Source: Agrocybe praecox (Eukaryota; Basidiomycota; Agaricomycetes; Agaricales; Agrocybaceae). Taken from it: a stretch of DNA of 64,000 nt. Where the stretch lies: assembly GCA_964017145.1 (NCBI GenBank), contig OZ024845.1:620001-684000 (forward strand), given 5' to 3'. Of the stretch, positions 34,450-46,997 are shown in pieces (position 1 is the stretch's first letter; each line of letters opens with the position of its first letter). The notes below the pieces were generated by a model. It did not search any database. It was not told the origin of the DNA and saw nothing but the letters and a program-made list of their open reading frames with translations. A program made the position numbers and the translations under genes.

Positions 34450-36090
34450 GATGGTTTGCGTGCTAGATAATTGATTGGTACAAGTTGGAGGCTTGGGGGT
34501 AGATCGAAGACTACGTTTTTATTATAGTTGTGGATGGTTTGTTCGAACTTCGTGTTCAGAATAATATTTTTTCATAACGGCACTGATTGAAGTGCTCCCT
34601 GTCAGACCTGTTGTAATAATACGGCATAATTACCGGGTTCATGAAGAAAAAAGTGGCACCTGGCCAAGAGACAGCTGTTAACATGTAATATGAGAACGTT
34701 CAGGGTGGGTCACCCGTGGTCCATAGGTTTGCTTATTCGGCAAATAGGCAAAGTGACGTTCTACTACCTCGGGCAAAAGGACTCGCGAATTGCTTGCGAA
34801 AGTATACATAGGTACCGTTTTGAAAGCATTTTCACGGCCCGGCATTTTCAAAAATCTTATCTTATCGTTAAGTATACACCAGGTGCACAGTAATATATTA
34901 CGTGTTGAGAATATGCAAAAGATATTTGAACGTTTTGTTAGACATCTTATGGCGCAATATTTAAGAAATACGCATGTATAAAGTCAAAATATTCAACGGC
35001 GCAATATACTAGGTTTTCAAATCCGACTCAGGTACGGGTATTCAAGTATGAATATAAGCTTATTCAATGAATATTAATATAATATTTATACCCCAATTTT
35101 AACCTATCGAGATGCACGTCTGTTCCCAGAGTAGCACAAAAAGCGATTCTACTTAGCCACGGCTAATTTGTTTTAATGAAAGGAGATAAATTCCGCAAGG
35201 CTTAATTCAGAATCCATAAACCCACGGAATTCACAATGCGAATCTTCATACATAAATATGCTCTCTCCGAGTGTTTCAGAGAATAATTAAGAGCTACACT
35301 ATCCATGTGTTTATGTAAAATCTAGTTGCACGTGTATATGTAGAATCAAGACATGTCTAGAAACGTGCAAGGTTTCACCATAAGAAGCAACACATGTTAA
35401 GCGATGATGCCAACGTTGCAATATGTTGCAATTGTCCTCGACACGAATTTCACGAGTCAATCGCATCGGAGGCTTCTTCGCGTAGCAACACAGCCAACAT
35501 GCCGGAGATAAACATTCCGAGGCAATCTAGTACATAGGCGATGGTAAATCCTGATAAATCACAGTCAATCAGAACGGTCGATCTTACTTATCGTGATAAC
35601 CCTTATCTTACTGCGTCATTTGCGACACGAACAGCTTCAGGAATTTTAATTAACCCTATACCCAAGTCTGACTACTAAGAATTTCAAGAAATCAAAGGGC
35701 ACTGTTGGTTCGCCGTACATAACCCGATGTCCATTCCAGCGTAATCAAATATTTTTATCCACTGCGTTTCTCCAATATCCTCGTCAGGCCTTTTATCGAT
35801 ATGTAGTATAGGGTATAAATAGACATTAAGATGCCAATATTCCAGAATCGCGTCGAACTAATCATATAGCAGAAACGAAAGGTCAAGGTAGGCCAAGATC
35901 AGAGCCCAGGCACCAGAATAGTCTCGGCCATTTTTTGACTTTCGGCTGACATACCCCATTAGGTAAATTCCACATCGTTATGTCATCAGTACACGCTCCT
36001 CGAAGAATCACATGCGAAATAAAACAAAGGGATAGAAAAGTGTTATTGAATTTATGGCGTTCCATCTTAGTCTAGTACCACCACCACAAT
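34450..36090. other. Intergenic region with upstream signals of the perilipin-like gene
   Basis: No gene is supported in 1.6 kb. A TATAAATA at 35814-35821 could serve the gene starting at 36091, but the 270-bp distance would need a long or spliced leader. The rest is AT-rich. Confidence 0.4.
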
Positions 36091-37308
36091 ATGTCCACCG
36101 CGACAGAAACCGCGCCTGCTCAAGCTCCAGAGATCACTGTGCTTGCCAGGGTCGCATCGATTCCCATGATCCAGTCGTCTTTGGGTTCGCTTAATGACGC
36201 GCTTTCGACCAATTCATACACCCGCTCTTCGTACAACCAGGCAAAGGAACTCTCGACCACCGCTTACAAGCTCACTGAGTCTCTCCAAGCCAAGCTTGCG
36301 CCCTTCATCGTCGTCGCTGATTCCTACGCCAACAAGGCCGTCGATGCTGTGGAATCGCGCTACCCATATCCATTCAAGGTCCAACCAGAGGAAGTCGCCT
36401 CGTATGTTCGCGAACGCAAGGAGAACACCACCAACTATGTTAACAAGACCATCGATGAGAAAGTTAAAGCCCCTGCTTACAACGCTGTTCGTGATGTTGA
36501 TCAAGTACGTCACGTAGTGGAATCATCCTATATCTGAAATCTGACCTTTAAATTCTTAGCGATTTACCCCCATCGTCAACTACATTGAATCACGGTTGAC
36601 CAACGCCGAAGCCGGACCGTCTGCTCCTGATGCGCAGTACCAATATCAACGTGCACTTGCTCTGTCCAAGACTCTCGGCGAGAACCTGTATGAGTATTCG
36701 AACGAGCAGTTGAAACATTTCCAGGCTCAATCAGTCATTGCGTGAGTGTATCATTATATTGCGGCTTACATATCTCTAACCTTTTTCCCAGTCAAAAAGC
36801 ATCGGAAACCGCCTCATCTATCTCCGGAATCGCCTCTTCTTCTCTAGCCACTGCCCAGACTCGCATTCACAGCCTATCCGATAACATGCTCGCCGAGCTC
36901 CAGAAGCTCCAAGCCTCCTCTTCTTCCCTCGCGGCATCCCTCCAACACAGTTTCCAGAACTCGGCTTCGCAGATTCGGTCACAAATCCCACAAATCCATC
37001 AGTCATATGCTGATCTCTCCGCCGCCCTATCCTCCACCGTCAACGAACTTAGTTCTATTCTTGCTACCAAGGATATCCCGCTCCAGGAAAAAGTGACTCG
37101 TGTGAGCAAGGAAGTTCAGGAACGTGTGCATCCTCTTCTGGAAACTGTGAAGCAGGGTGTGTCCGAGGTTTTAGCGAGGTCGATGGCTGAAGGATCCGAG
37201 AAGAAAGGGGAGCCCACTGATGCTCCCAACGCCACCTATGCTGAGGTTACCAAGCACGAAACAACTGATTCCGAGGAGATTCGGGAAAAGGAAGAGACCC
37301 AGAACTAA
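36091..37308 (+). CDS. Perilipin-like lipid-droplet protein
   Basis: Three exons, join(36091-36504, 36560-36741, 36792-37308); 370 aa. The N-terminal part matches the fungal perilipin family (MPL1/CAP20 type): ARVASIPMIQSSLGSL, then YNQAKELSTTAYKLTESL, then VESRYPYPFKV. Family members coat lipid droplets and control lipase access, and in plant pathogens they affect turgor. The centre and C-terminus are long amphipathic helices rich in Ala and Ser (SSSLAASLQHSFQNSASQIR). The tail is acidic and charged. There is no signal peptide. The length is about twice that of MPL1, because the helical C-terminal half is extended, as in other mushroom members. Family assignment is confident; function in this fungus is inferred. 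Confidence 0.8.
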
Positions 37309-38305
37309 CGCGTTTTTTCTTTACCTCCCATTTTCTGGTCTTTGGTTACGATTATCCTACCATTATATGATTTACCCTCTCGATTCATACCTTGTAGACT
37401 GTACAATAAACCCCATAGACTTCTATATCATTGGTATTCCTCAGTGCGAACCTGTGTCGTCTAAAAATACGCCCTTGTGGCTGTGTAGTGTACCTGACTT
37501 TAAATCTATGCATTGAAACAATATTGAAGATTCCTTGAGAGGCGTACGCAACATTCCTAAGAGTTCGCCGTCTTGCCGCCATGCGATCGACATTTCGTCA
37601 GGTATTTGATACTAGAAGAAGACCACGTCGTGGAATTGATCATGGTATCGCCCCGGATTCTCAGATTCGATATTCAGGAGGAAACGCTTAGAGTTCAAAT
37701 GTTATATGAATTCGAAGCCTGCGCTGCGAGCAGACGGGTGTGCATCTTGGGGCTCGGCAACGCTGCGGGCGTTGTTGATATTTTCTCATTCCAGTGGGTA
37801 CGTGATCCGATCTAAACAACTTTTTTTTACCTCTAAGCTTATCAAGGGGCAGCAACAAAACAGCAAACAGTATTCATCACACCTATGACGACGAACCGGA
37901 AGTTGACATGGAGTAGATATTACCATATCTTCTCTCTTATTCTCTCTCTTCCAATACTCAACGTTCAACGCCCATCTCTTCCTTTCATACCAACGTCCCA
38001 TGAAAAAGTGAAAAAGTGACTTAATCCTACAAGCAAGCTTCTCCCACTCGCACAAGGTCGCACCGTCCTTCTGCCTCAGTTCCCGGTCGATTCAGATAAA
38101 AATAGACATAATTACAATTACATACCTTGCATGATACCACCTTCGTAATAACTCGAAATCATGAAAAGAAAAGAGTCATATATTTCCATGCTTGGTCGTA
38201 CGTTTTGTAGCAGGACTACCTCAAAACGTAAAGCCAAGCATGTAAATGTAAATTTAATCAACGGTACGTACACACGGAAGTTGACGGTGGTGGCTGTTGA
38301 ACAAA
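37309..38305. other. Intergenic, 3' region of perilipin-like gene and spacer
   Basis: The 3' untranslated region probably extends about 150 bp past the stop. Frames at 37573-37815 and 37786-38055 are short, overlapping and without domains. No other feature is seen. Confidence 0.4.
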
Positions 38306-39106
38306 TTAGAACTTGGGAGCTCTGATACGATGGCGCCCTTTGGCCTCGTACGTCGCACTATGCGCCTCTTCAGCTCTCTTCGCGGAAGCTTTAGACACCC
38401 TCTTCTTCCAGTTATTCAGTGATAAGCTACGGCTCTCCACGATTCGATTTTCCAGAGTTGTTTCGAGGAGGAATAGTATTGATACGTCTTGGGCGCAGTA
38501 GAGTACGAGACGGGGATCGAGCGGTCGTTTTTCGAAAACTTCATAAGATCCACCTTGCTTCGGATCGAATAAAGCTCTGCCTTCTTCTTTCGCGCGAGAC
38601 CATTCGGGGAGAAGTGGTAGGTACTGCTCTATCGCCTTTGAGAGACCGGTGACGACTGGGGTGTAATTTTTGTTTGCGCGCCTTGCGGCCACTTCAAGTA
38701 GTTGCACGTCGAAGGTGTTCCTCACATCAACCCGGTACAGGTTGAAAAGTGCATCTGCATCATTGCGCACGTCGTAAAAGAGCTTTAATAACAAAAGAAT
38801 TAGCACGACACTATTGCGGGTCAAATATAGTACCTTGACAATTTGATCATCCTCCAAAACGCGCTTAAGAGACCATTTATTTGCGTTCTGGTGCTCAAAC
38901 GCGTATCTTCCTAGCATCGTTATATCGATCAACCATACAAGATTCGAGGATTTGACATGGATCTGAAGTATGCAAATGCGCCCATTGCGAGAAAGCTCGA
39001 CCCCCTCTAGGTCCACTGCCAGTTTTGGGGAGATCCTGCAGGTGATATCTGCAAGACACATGTCGAGTAAGTGAGCTGTGTCGACGATGATAGCGGTATG
39101 AGACAT
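38306..39106 (-). CDS. DEDDy 3'-5' exonuclease (RNase D/WRN type), paralogue 1
   Basis: Two exons, complement(38834-39106, 38306-38782); 249 aa. The 51-bp intron is a multiple of three without a stop, so it could be missed, but removing it joins QIVK to LFYDVRNDADAL as in the family. The motifs are in order: AVDLEGVELSRNG (Exo I, D-x-E), FYDVRNDADALFNLY (Exo II) and YCAQDVSILF (Exo III, Y-x3-D). All four acidic residues are present, so activity is likely. The basic C-terminal tail is AKGRHRIRAPKF. It lacks HRDC or helicase domains. A close paralogue lies at 41500-42300 with the intron at the same codon. Confidence 0.88.
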   Translation of the reverse strand: MSHTAIIVDTAHLLDMCLADITCRISPKLAVDLEGVELSRNGRICILQIHVKSSNLVWLIDITMLGRYAFEHQNANKWSLKRVLEDDQIVKVLYLTRNSVVLILLLLKLFYDVRNDADALFNLYRVDVRNTFDVQLLEVAARRANKNYTPVVTGLSKAIEQYLPLLPEWSRAKEEGRALFDPKQGGSYEVFEKRPLDPRLVLYCAQDVSILFLLETTLENRIVESRSLSLNNWKKRVSKASAKRAEEAHSATYEAKGRHRIRAPKF

Positions 39107-39462
39107 GACTGAGAAGACTGGGAGTGGAACGCGGATAAGTCGAAAAGAGTGGGACGATTTTTATCGACCTTTATCACTGCGGGGTGGCAAAAGAGAAGGC
39201 GGGCTCCTCTCACGGCTCTTGCCTCATGTTCGAATTGCCGTTACCACTGCGAATTGGATTGGTCGACTATATATAGTTGGGAAACGCAAGTTGATATGTA
39301 CGTTAAGACTAACCGTGCTAAAAAGAGAAACTCAAATTCGAAGTTTTGAGCAAAAAAATGGAGAACACCTCTATTATCAGGCTACCGAACCTGAAGTGAC
39401 ATGGGGAATATCTGCTCTGAGACGAGTATTGACTCTCGCAGAGTCGTAAAGAGTATTGGCTG

Positions 39463-41129
39463 CTAGACGAAATCCAGAACAAAGACGCTTTCCTCCGTCA
39501 AGACACAGACTCTGCCGGTGACGACGCACGCTCGAACATTCTTGACTGGAAGTTTGAAGAAGTTGACATGAAGCGCCTTGAATGCGCAAGTCAACGATCG
39601 TCGACTGACTTGAGGTCCAACCCGTGGGAGCATAATCATTCTCATCAACGAATCGTCATCGTCCAAGAAGTAGGTCATTAAGAAGTTATTACAAGGCATT
39701 AGAGGAGTTGCGTGTTTGCTGTCGAGACCCGGAGCATTTGGGGTGTACCGCATCCCGTTGATTGGAATCGCGCCAGGCATAGAGTTGTCGTCACAAACGG
39801 CTGCAGGAAACCTTTTGATCCATTTGGTCGAAAACATTTCAGATTTTTGATTGAAGAACGCAATGTTTTCAATGCGATTTGTCCTGTTACTCCATTGGTT
39901 TTGGTTCAGTATGTAGGTATATTCGTCGTCTTGCTCGTTCACTTGGAGGTTGAATAAATTCGTTAGAGTGAAAGACCGCTCGTAATCGGACAAGACGTTG
40001 CTCTCGCCAAGATGGCATAATGGAGGTACTTTCCACAGTATCAGTCCTCCACAGTCGTGGAGCATGACCGTATTGTCATAGATATGAATCTTGGAGCAAA
40101 AGTTAATTTGGCTGGTGACTAACGTTAATCGACAGAAAAACGCACAGCTCTTTCTGAGTCCACAGGGTCTTCCATGCTGAGATGAGAATGCCAACTGAAA
40201 GCCTTGTCGTCTTCAAAATCCCAGACTACCAAGATAGTCGTCATAGTCATGTATGCTATCCGTGTGCCGCTGACAGTCAGCTTGAACAGTTCGCCATTAA
40301 TTGCCTGCCTATTCACTACTGTGATCGTCGGGGTGTCAGAGAAAATCGTTATTTTATATACGATAAGCCTTTCTCTGTTGTCCGCACAAAAGTGCGTCAG
40401 AAACAGCACATGAAGTATATCATAAAAACTTCACTTACAAGTCACCGTCATCTATCTCAACACAGATCAAATAGATTCCACTTCCATCGGCCATAGAACA
40501 TAACTTGACTAACCGTATGATATTGTGGTCGCCAAGGATTGAGCGTAGAATAACCTGATTTCTGTAGTCATATCCTCTTATACCAAGATCCCATAGGTGA
40601 AGAGATGTCATTGGAGTGGGGGTTTGAACGCGCTGAAAAACAAAAAAGTATCTTCCTCCTGGGACTAGCATGCAGTCAAGGTATTCCTCCCATTCAAGAA
40701 CGCCAATTGACGTATCTTCTTCCGAAAGTGTAAAGTCGGGAAGGATTCGAAGATGAATTGGGTGATATTCTTCGGTTTCTTTTGATCCGATGAGATGACT
40801 GAATCTTGCTGGTGAAGTCGCTAATTGTTCAAGAACTTTGCTGTCCAAAGACTCAAAGGGGAATGTTTGCTGTGGTACGTCATGTTGTTCCATCACCTGG
40901 CGGAGCGCGTTTATCCATACGATACGGTGAGTAGTGGATCCTTGGAGTGTTTTGCAAGTCTTGAGAAAAATTAGCAAAGCATGTTGCGGGTCCTCGACTC
41001 TCAGAGGTTGTACAAGAATATGCGACTCACCAAACGTAAGTTAATGATATCTGGAGGGCATAAAAACGAGGCAACACACATAAAAATGTCGATTGGGAGA
41101 GTAGATAAGGAAGGTTTTGTCTTTGCCAT
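39463..41129 (-). CDS. F-box protein, propeller-like C-terminal part
   Basis: Likely exons complement(41031-41129, 40439-40959, 40196-40374, 39463-40118); 484 aa. The F-box lies at the very start: LSTLPIDIFMCVASFLCPPD, then INLRL with TCKTLQ across the first intron. It is followed by VWINALRQVMEQHDVP. F-box proteins recruit substrates to SCF ubiquitin ligases through Skp1. The rest has repeated beta-strand pairs such as LHLWDLG, LVVWDFEDD and GGLILWKVPPL, suggesting a beta-propeller as in large Agaricomycete F-box families. The third junction is chosen to keep phase and is less certain. The start has a good context (ACCATGGC). It lies between the two exonuclease paralogues. Confidence 0.75.
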
Positions 41130-41499
41130 GGTATAACCCGCCTCCTTCCTGCTGCGTTCAAACTTCGAAGTTGGTGGCAGAAGGTACCAGAGCTGGTTGC
41201 AATTTGGTGTATTACTAAGCTCCGCATATGGGGCCTGTTTTGATCCGAGCCATATGCCGAAAATCGGCATCAGCAACAGGAAACCAACTTCAAACCAACT
41301 TGAAATCTAAAGAAAACATTGAAAACATGCTAGCACTGTTGCAAGTTGGCCAACAAAAATTATAAGCCTCGAAGAATGCTGCATACGGATAATTATACTT
41401 ATAATTTTCGTCATATGAACTTTTGCAGTACTCGAGACAAGAACTACGATTCAACAGATGCCAACACTACACTGCGCAAGGTGGGTCACTGCCAAACGA

Positions 41500-42300
41500 T
41501 CAGAAATTGGGTGCGATAGCACGATGAGGTCCTTTGCCACTGTAAAATCGGCTGTATGACTCGCTAACCCTCTGTGAAGAGACAAATACGACCCTTTCAT
41601 GCCACCCATCCGGTGATCCCCTGATCCGACTTTCCAAAATGGCCTCCAAGTCGAACAGCAATGAAACGTCTTGAGCGCAGTAGAGAAGGATGCGTGGATC
41701 CAAGGGTCGTCGTTCGAAAATCTCATATGCGCCGCCTTTCTCCGGTGCGAATAAGCTGGTTCCTTCTTCCTTGATACGTTTCCACTCGGCGGGAGGCGCG
41801 AGGTAGGATTCTATGGTTTTGCCGAGCCCACTGATGAATTTGACACGGAACTTGGACGCGCGTCGTACTGCAACCTCGAGGAGTTGAAGATCGTATGTGT
41901 TCTTCATGTCCACTTGAAACAGATTGTACAGCGCATCGGCGTCGCTGCGAACGTCATAGATAATCTATATATTTTTTCGCATTAGTCAACAAGTTGACTT
42001 CCAGGAAAAGTTATTCGTGTAAAATACCTTGATGATATCAAGGCTTTCGAGTATACTTTTGAGAGAATGACCATTGACATCTCGGTGCTCGAATGCTGCT
42101 CGCCCAAGGGTGGTAACATCAATCAACCATATGGTGTCGGAGCCTTCAGCAAATATTTGCAAGATGGATATGCGCCCGTTACGCGACAAGTCAATGCCTT
42201 CTAGGTCAATAGCGACTTTAGTAGTGCTTTTTGACGCGATATGGGTTAGAAAATCATTGAGGTGCTCTAGTGTCGAAACGAGGACTATGCTGCAGGTCAT
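41500..42300 (-). CDS. DEDDy 3'-5' exonuclease (RNase D/WRN type), paralogue 2
   Basis: Two exons, complement(42028-42300, 41500-41964); 245 aa. The motifs are AIDLEGIDLSRNG, IYDVRSDADALYNLF and YCAQDVSLLFDLE, with all catalytic acids kept. The first exon has exactly 91 codons, as in the paralogue at 38306-39106, and the intron lies at the same place. The end, KGPHRAIAPNF, also matches. This is a gene duplication with an F-box gene between the copies. Targets may be RNA or DNA 3' ends; nothing in the sequence decides. Confidence 0.88.
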
Positions 42301-44474
42301 GGTTGGGGTATGAGCTGGAATGAATCTAAGCGAGCGCTGTCAGTTTATAAAAGGCACACGCAAGACGCGTTTTGCCGGAGGATCAAAAATAAACCATACA
42401 AATGCGGAAGGGTTGGACGAGCGTAGTGCACGATTACACTTGCAGGTGCGCAGTGTGCATATATAGAGTGGGTTTCTGGTTCTTTCCTAGCAATACGTTT
42501 TGTTCTATGAACTTGACTCAATAGCTCGGCTGCCTAAGGATAAATTATACATCAAAGCGGCAGCATACATACCCGAATCGTTTAGGCGCCGGACACAGAA
42601 CTTTCTCCTTGAGGATCCTATTGAATTTTTCGACACTAGATACCGTCATAAATTATATTAAAGCTGCGGCGAAGCAGAACCTTGTGAAAGACGCGACTGC
42701 CGCATTTTAGATTTCACTAATAACATATCCCAACCCGCTATTTCGGACTGTGCCACCCCGGTCTGATTAGATACGGCCGAACTATAGCCATTACGCGGAA
42801 GGGAGTTGACGAATTGGCTACTATAGATCTGATTTTTTAAGTGGTACCGTGATATCGTATGGTTGAATTAACGGGTATGGATCTTGTGCTGCGGAATTTT
42901 ACGTGCCCTTGTCCACGTTCTCTAAATAAGGATATCCTTCTAGGCGGTCATTAACAAAGCATGGCTACTTCATGGTCTTCCATCGTATCATCAAATGTGT
43001 GTGGGATATCTAAGTCCTTTTGTTCGCTCTTAAAGTCGTCTTTAAATGCCACAAAATTGTTTAGGGAATATCCTGATGCTATTGTTATCCTAGATGCGCG
43101 ATTCCGACAGGCGTCACTGACATGTTTTTATCTTACAGGTAGGCATACTGATGCTCTAGCTTAATACCATTTACATTAAATATAGTCATTCTCGGTACAA
43201 TATATTTAGAAAGCAAGCGTGTATACGCACCTTGGGGCTTAAAAAAATTGCAGTGCTGGACGCCAAATTTGCTTTCTTTGCCCTAGTAAACCTGTTAATA
43301 TTTAATCATGCTGGGAGACCGCCTGGCTCGTTACTGAAATCAATCGCTCTGCGAGTTACTGTTGCACGATTCGCAAGTGTGGCGTCCACCATCTGGTGCG
43401 CGCCTTTCACGTGACTACCAGTGTTTGAACGATGGAACTTGCAGTTGACTTTGAGTTGACTCTGACCCAACTCTTCCCCCAATCTTTACCTCAGACCACG
43501 AAAACGCTCAAAATTCGGTGCTCTAAATTATATAGGTTAAATGTCTAGTGGCATTGCAGCAGCTACAGAGTACCTCGTATGCAGTAGGCAGGATTTACCG
43601 GTCAAATATATATGCACTTGGTATGTGCCTTCAACGCTTCTTGTTGACAACTCTTGTAAGTAATATTTTAAAGGCCTTTATGCGCACATATAACGTGCAT
43701 TGAGTACATAATTTTGCTAAGGAAAAGGAAGCAAAGTACGGTTACGAAAGACCAACGTTTTCAGCTTTCTTTCTCCCAACAGAGACGCCCATATGCGCTC
43801 CCAGTCTTTTCGCAGCTTTCAAAGGTATGCCAGCGCTGAAATATTCATGCACTGCTTCCTATTTTTACAGATTCTCATCCGATAATCACGCACTTACAGA
43901 AGTACTGGTACTATTTACTGCAGTACATAACTGAATAGACGGCGAAAGTCAAGCATACAAAATCACTAAGGTGACGAAATTCCATTCACATTACCTCTAT
44001 ATCATTGCTCATTTAAGTTTCCATTCGTTTTAATGTTTTTAAAGTGGCCGTATAAAAAAGAGAATCTCACAAAATTTCCTTTGTCTCGACGAAATTACAC
44101 GCCCATTTTTGCTTGATAATTCCCAAGCTTCAAGGCACCTCGAGGCTCGATCCTGTTTACTGCGGACTGTCAAGCCTTCACTTGAACGGAAGCAGGTTGG
44201 TGACTGTCTTATGGGAAGAAGGGAGTACTACGCACCAGTCCGTGGCTCTGCAAGTCAGAGAGTACCCTTACTAGTATCAGTTCCGTCTGATTCTGACGCC
44301 GGGAATTTTTTTTATAGATATAGTTTTTTTGCTGTCTGCCGCGCCGTCGCGTCCGTTGTCGGCCAGTTGTGGTCACGCTGTTACACAGCCACATTGATTT
44401 CCTTGAATTTTCACGTTGGATAGCAGCGCAGTCCTCCTTCTCACCGTCTCCATCCCTTTATCTTTCCTCGTACG
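42301..44474. other. Intergenic region, 2.2 kb, no supported gene
   Basis: Short plus-strand frames at 42961-43164 and 43232-43414 lack domains. The last 400 bp, with pyrimidine-rich tracts and ctccttctcaccgtctccatccc just before the ATG at 44475, look like a fungal promoter and leader for the PIP5K gene. Confidence 0.4.
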
Positions 44475-46997
44475 ATGGCAAGCGCTTCATTGGCTGTTCC
44501 ACAGGCACGCAGGTCCATGTCGCCCTCACTTACTAACAGAAACGACTCGCAACGACAAAGCCTCCTATCCACCAACTCCATCGTATCATCACCGACAGGT
44601 TCTTACAAAACCGCTCCACTCTCGGCTGCGTCCCACTCTTCTCTCACATCCTCACGGTCTTCAGTGCACACTATCAGCGCAACTGTACGGGAAGGAAATG
44701 GCGTAAACCCTATTTATGCTTTGGCAGGCCAACAAGAGGTCCACATCGTAAAAGTCACAAACGACACCGTTCAGATCGAGCCTGGCCCCATGCAAGATTC
44801 GTATTTTGGCAGGATTGGGAAAACGGTTCTTGGTTCCATTCAACCCGACAGCGAGCATGTTGGTCCGCCTCCGCCTTCTCCTCCGGCAAGCGTAGAACCC
44901 AGGGACGACGACATGCTCACAGACACAACTTCAATGCCACCACCAGTGGTACAGTCCGATTTCTCAGGGACAGGCAGGCAGTCAACGAGCTCATCATTAT
45001 ATTCGTCTTCGTATTCTCGTACGACTACCCAGCCAGAGCCGCTACAACGGTCGTCAACGGATACCCGAGCATCATACAGGAACCCTTTGACAACGCAGAG
45101 TAATGCCGAGGCCTCGTCATCCAAACCACCGAATGGCCACCTATCCGTGGATGGTGTGACGCTGCTGTCAGCACCTCAACGGCCAGCTCGCAGAAATACG
45201 ACTGGATCAACGCCTTTATCTGCCAAGCGTGTCTTGAGCCCGCACGGGAAAGGAGCATCGCAACCTCACGACGACGCTGTCCTAGGAGAAGGAGGTATGG
45301 AAATTGCATCCGATATCGAACTGCATGCAGAGCGCATTCGGAGAGAAAGAATGTCCAAACGTGCCAAACAGCAGCAGGAGGCGGAGGCCGCTCTCACTAG
45401 GGCAGAATCATTAGGCCACACTGTCGGACAGGATACTCCGCTCGTTGGGAATCTAATTGGGGAAGGCCATGTGAATTATGTCTTAATGTACAACATGTTA
45501 ACTGGAATCCGGATTGGCGTACGTCATAAGTCTGTCATTTGTCGCTATGTAATCGCTGATTTTTGCTCCGTGTGTAGGTTTCTCGATGTCAGGCCAAAAT
45601 AAAAAAAGAACTCACTGAAGAAGATTTTACCGCTCGTCATAAGTTTTCGTTTGATATGTGCGTTTTCCTTCTCTTTGTCTTGTTGTATTTTTTGCGTTTT
45701 TTTCTAAATATGGGGCAACAACAGTGTGGGGAACGAATTGACGCCGTCTGCAAAATACGACTTCAAATTCAAAGATTATGCCCCATGGGTCTTTCGATAT
45801 ATTCGTGAAGACATCTTCGGCCTCGACCCAGCAGATTACTTGCTTTCGCTTACGGCAAAATATATCCTCTCCGAATTGGGCTCTCCCGGAAAGTCAGGTT
45901 CCTTCTTTTATTTCTCCAGAGACTACCGGTTCATCATCAAGACGATCCGGCACTCGGAACACAAGTTCCTGCTCAGCATTCTCAAGAAGTACTATGCCCA
46001 CATCCAGGAAAACCCACATACGCTACTGAGCCGATTTTACGGACTCCATCGTGTCAAGTTACCTCGAGGAAGGAAAATCCATTTCGTGATCATGAACAAT
46101 CTTTTCCCCGCGCACAAGGATGTCCACGAGACGTACGATTTGAAAGGCAGCACTGTCGGACGGGAGTACTCGGAAGAGAAGGCAGCGAAGAACCCTCGGG
46201 CTGTCTTGAAGGATCTCAACTGGATAAACAGAGGAAAGATGCTCGAGCTTGGACCGGAAAAACGAGCGCTGTTGACTGAGCAGCTGCGGCGAGATGAGGA
46301 GTTCTTGAAAAGCATACATGTGATGGATTACAGCTTGTTAGTCGGCATCCACAATATGCAACGAGGCAATAAGGAGAATCTTCGCAAGAACACACTCAAA
46401 GTCTTTTCGGTGCGTTGATACAATATTTATTTTCCCTTCTTAACGCCTTGCTCATGAGGTCGTTGTTTACAGCCCAATCTGCCTGAGACTCGACGGAGTA
46501 AACATGCTCAAGCGGGAAGCAAATCACCTGAAGCAATCGCTATGAAACGTGCTATGCGGTCTTCCGATCCAAAACGACTGGGCAAGCATACGATTCGTCT
46601 CCCTGATGAAGACACCGGCGACCGCCAAGCCTTTGTCTTTTACAAGGATGAAGGAGGATTACGAGCCACTGACGACAACAACGAGCTTATGAACACGATT
46701 TATTACCTCGGTGTCATTGACATCTTGACGCCTTATAACTTTGCTAAGAAAGTTGAACATCTTTGGAAGGGTCTTAGTGCTGACCGGGTAAGAATCGCTT
46801 CTCTTCTTTCTTTCTTTCTTTCGTTATTTGTTATTTACTTTCTTTCCCCATTTTCTTAGCACAAGATCAGTCCCGTGCCGCCGGTAGAATACGGCGAGAG
46901 GTTCTTCTCCTTTATGAAGGCCATCATGAGAGGTGGAGAGGGTGGGGAGAAATTCAAAGAGAAGGAAAAACAGCAAGAGAGAGAGAAGGAGGAATGA
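44475..46997 (+). CDS. MSS4: Phosphatidylinositol-4-phosphate 5-kinase
   Basis: Five exons, join(44475-45518, 45578-45657, 45725-46409, 46473-46787, 46860-46997); 753 aa. The enzyme makes PI(4,5)P2 at the plasma membrane and acts in actin and cell-wall signalling. Residues 1-340 are a Ser/Thr/Pro-rich low-complexity N-terminus. The catalytic domain starts near residue 345: GKSGSFFYFSRDYRFIIKTI (nucleotide loop and lysine), FYGLHRVKLPRGRKIHFVIM, DLKGSTVGR, the hallmark MDYSLLVGIH (about residue 575), and YYLGVIDILTPYNFAKKVEH near the end. The tail is very charged (KFKEKEKQQEREKEE). All family motifs are present, as in yeast Mss4 and fission yeast Its3. The start is the first Met in the long open frame. 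Confidence 0.95.

Noticed and set aside
38783..38833. The 51-bp in-frame segment kept as coding sequence in exonuclease 1
   Set aside because: It has GT-AG borders, adds a hydrophobic run in the middle of the fold, and the paralogue has a true intron at the same codon.
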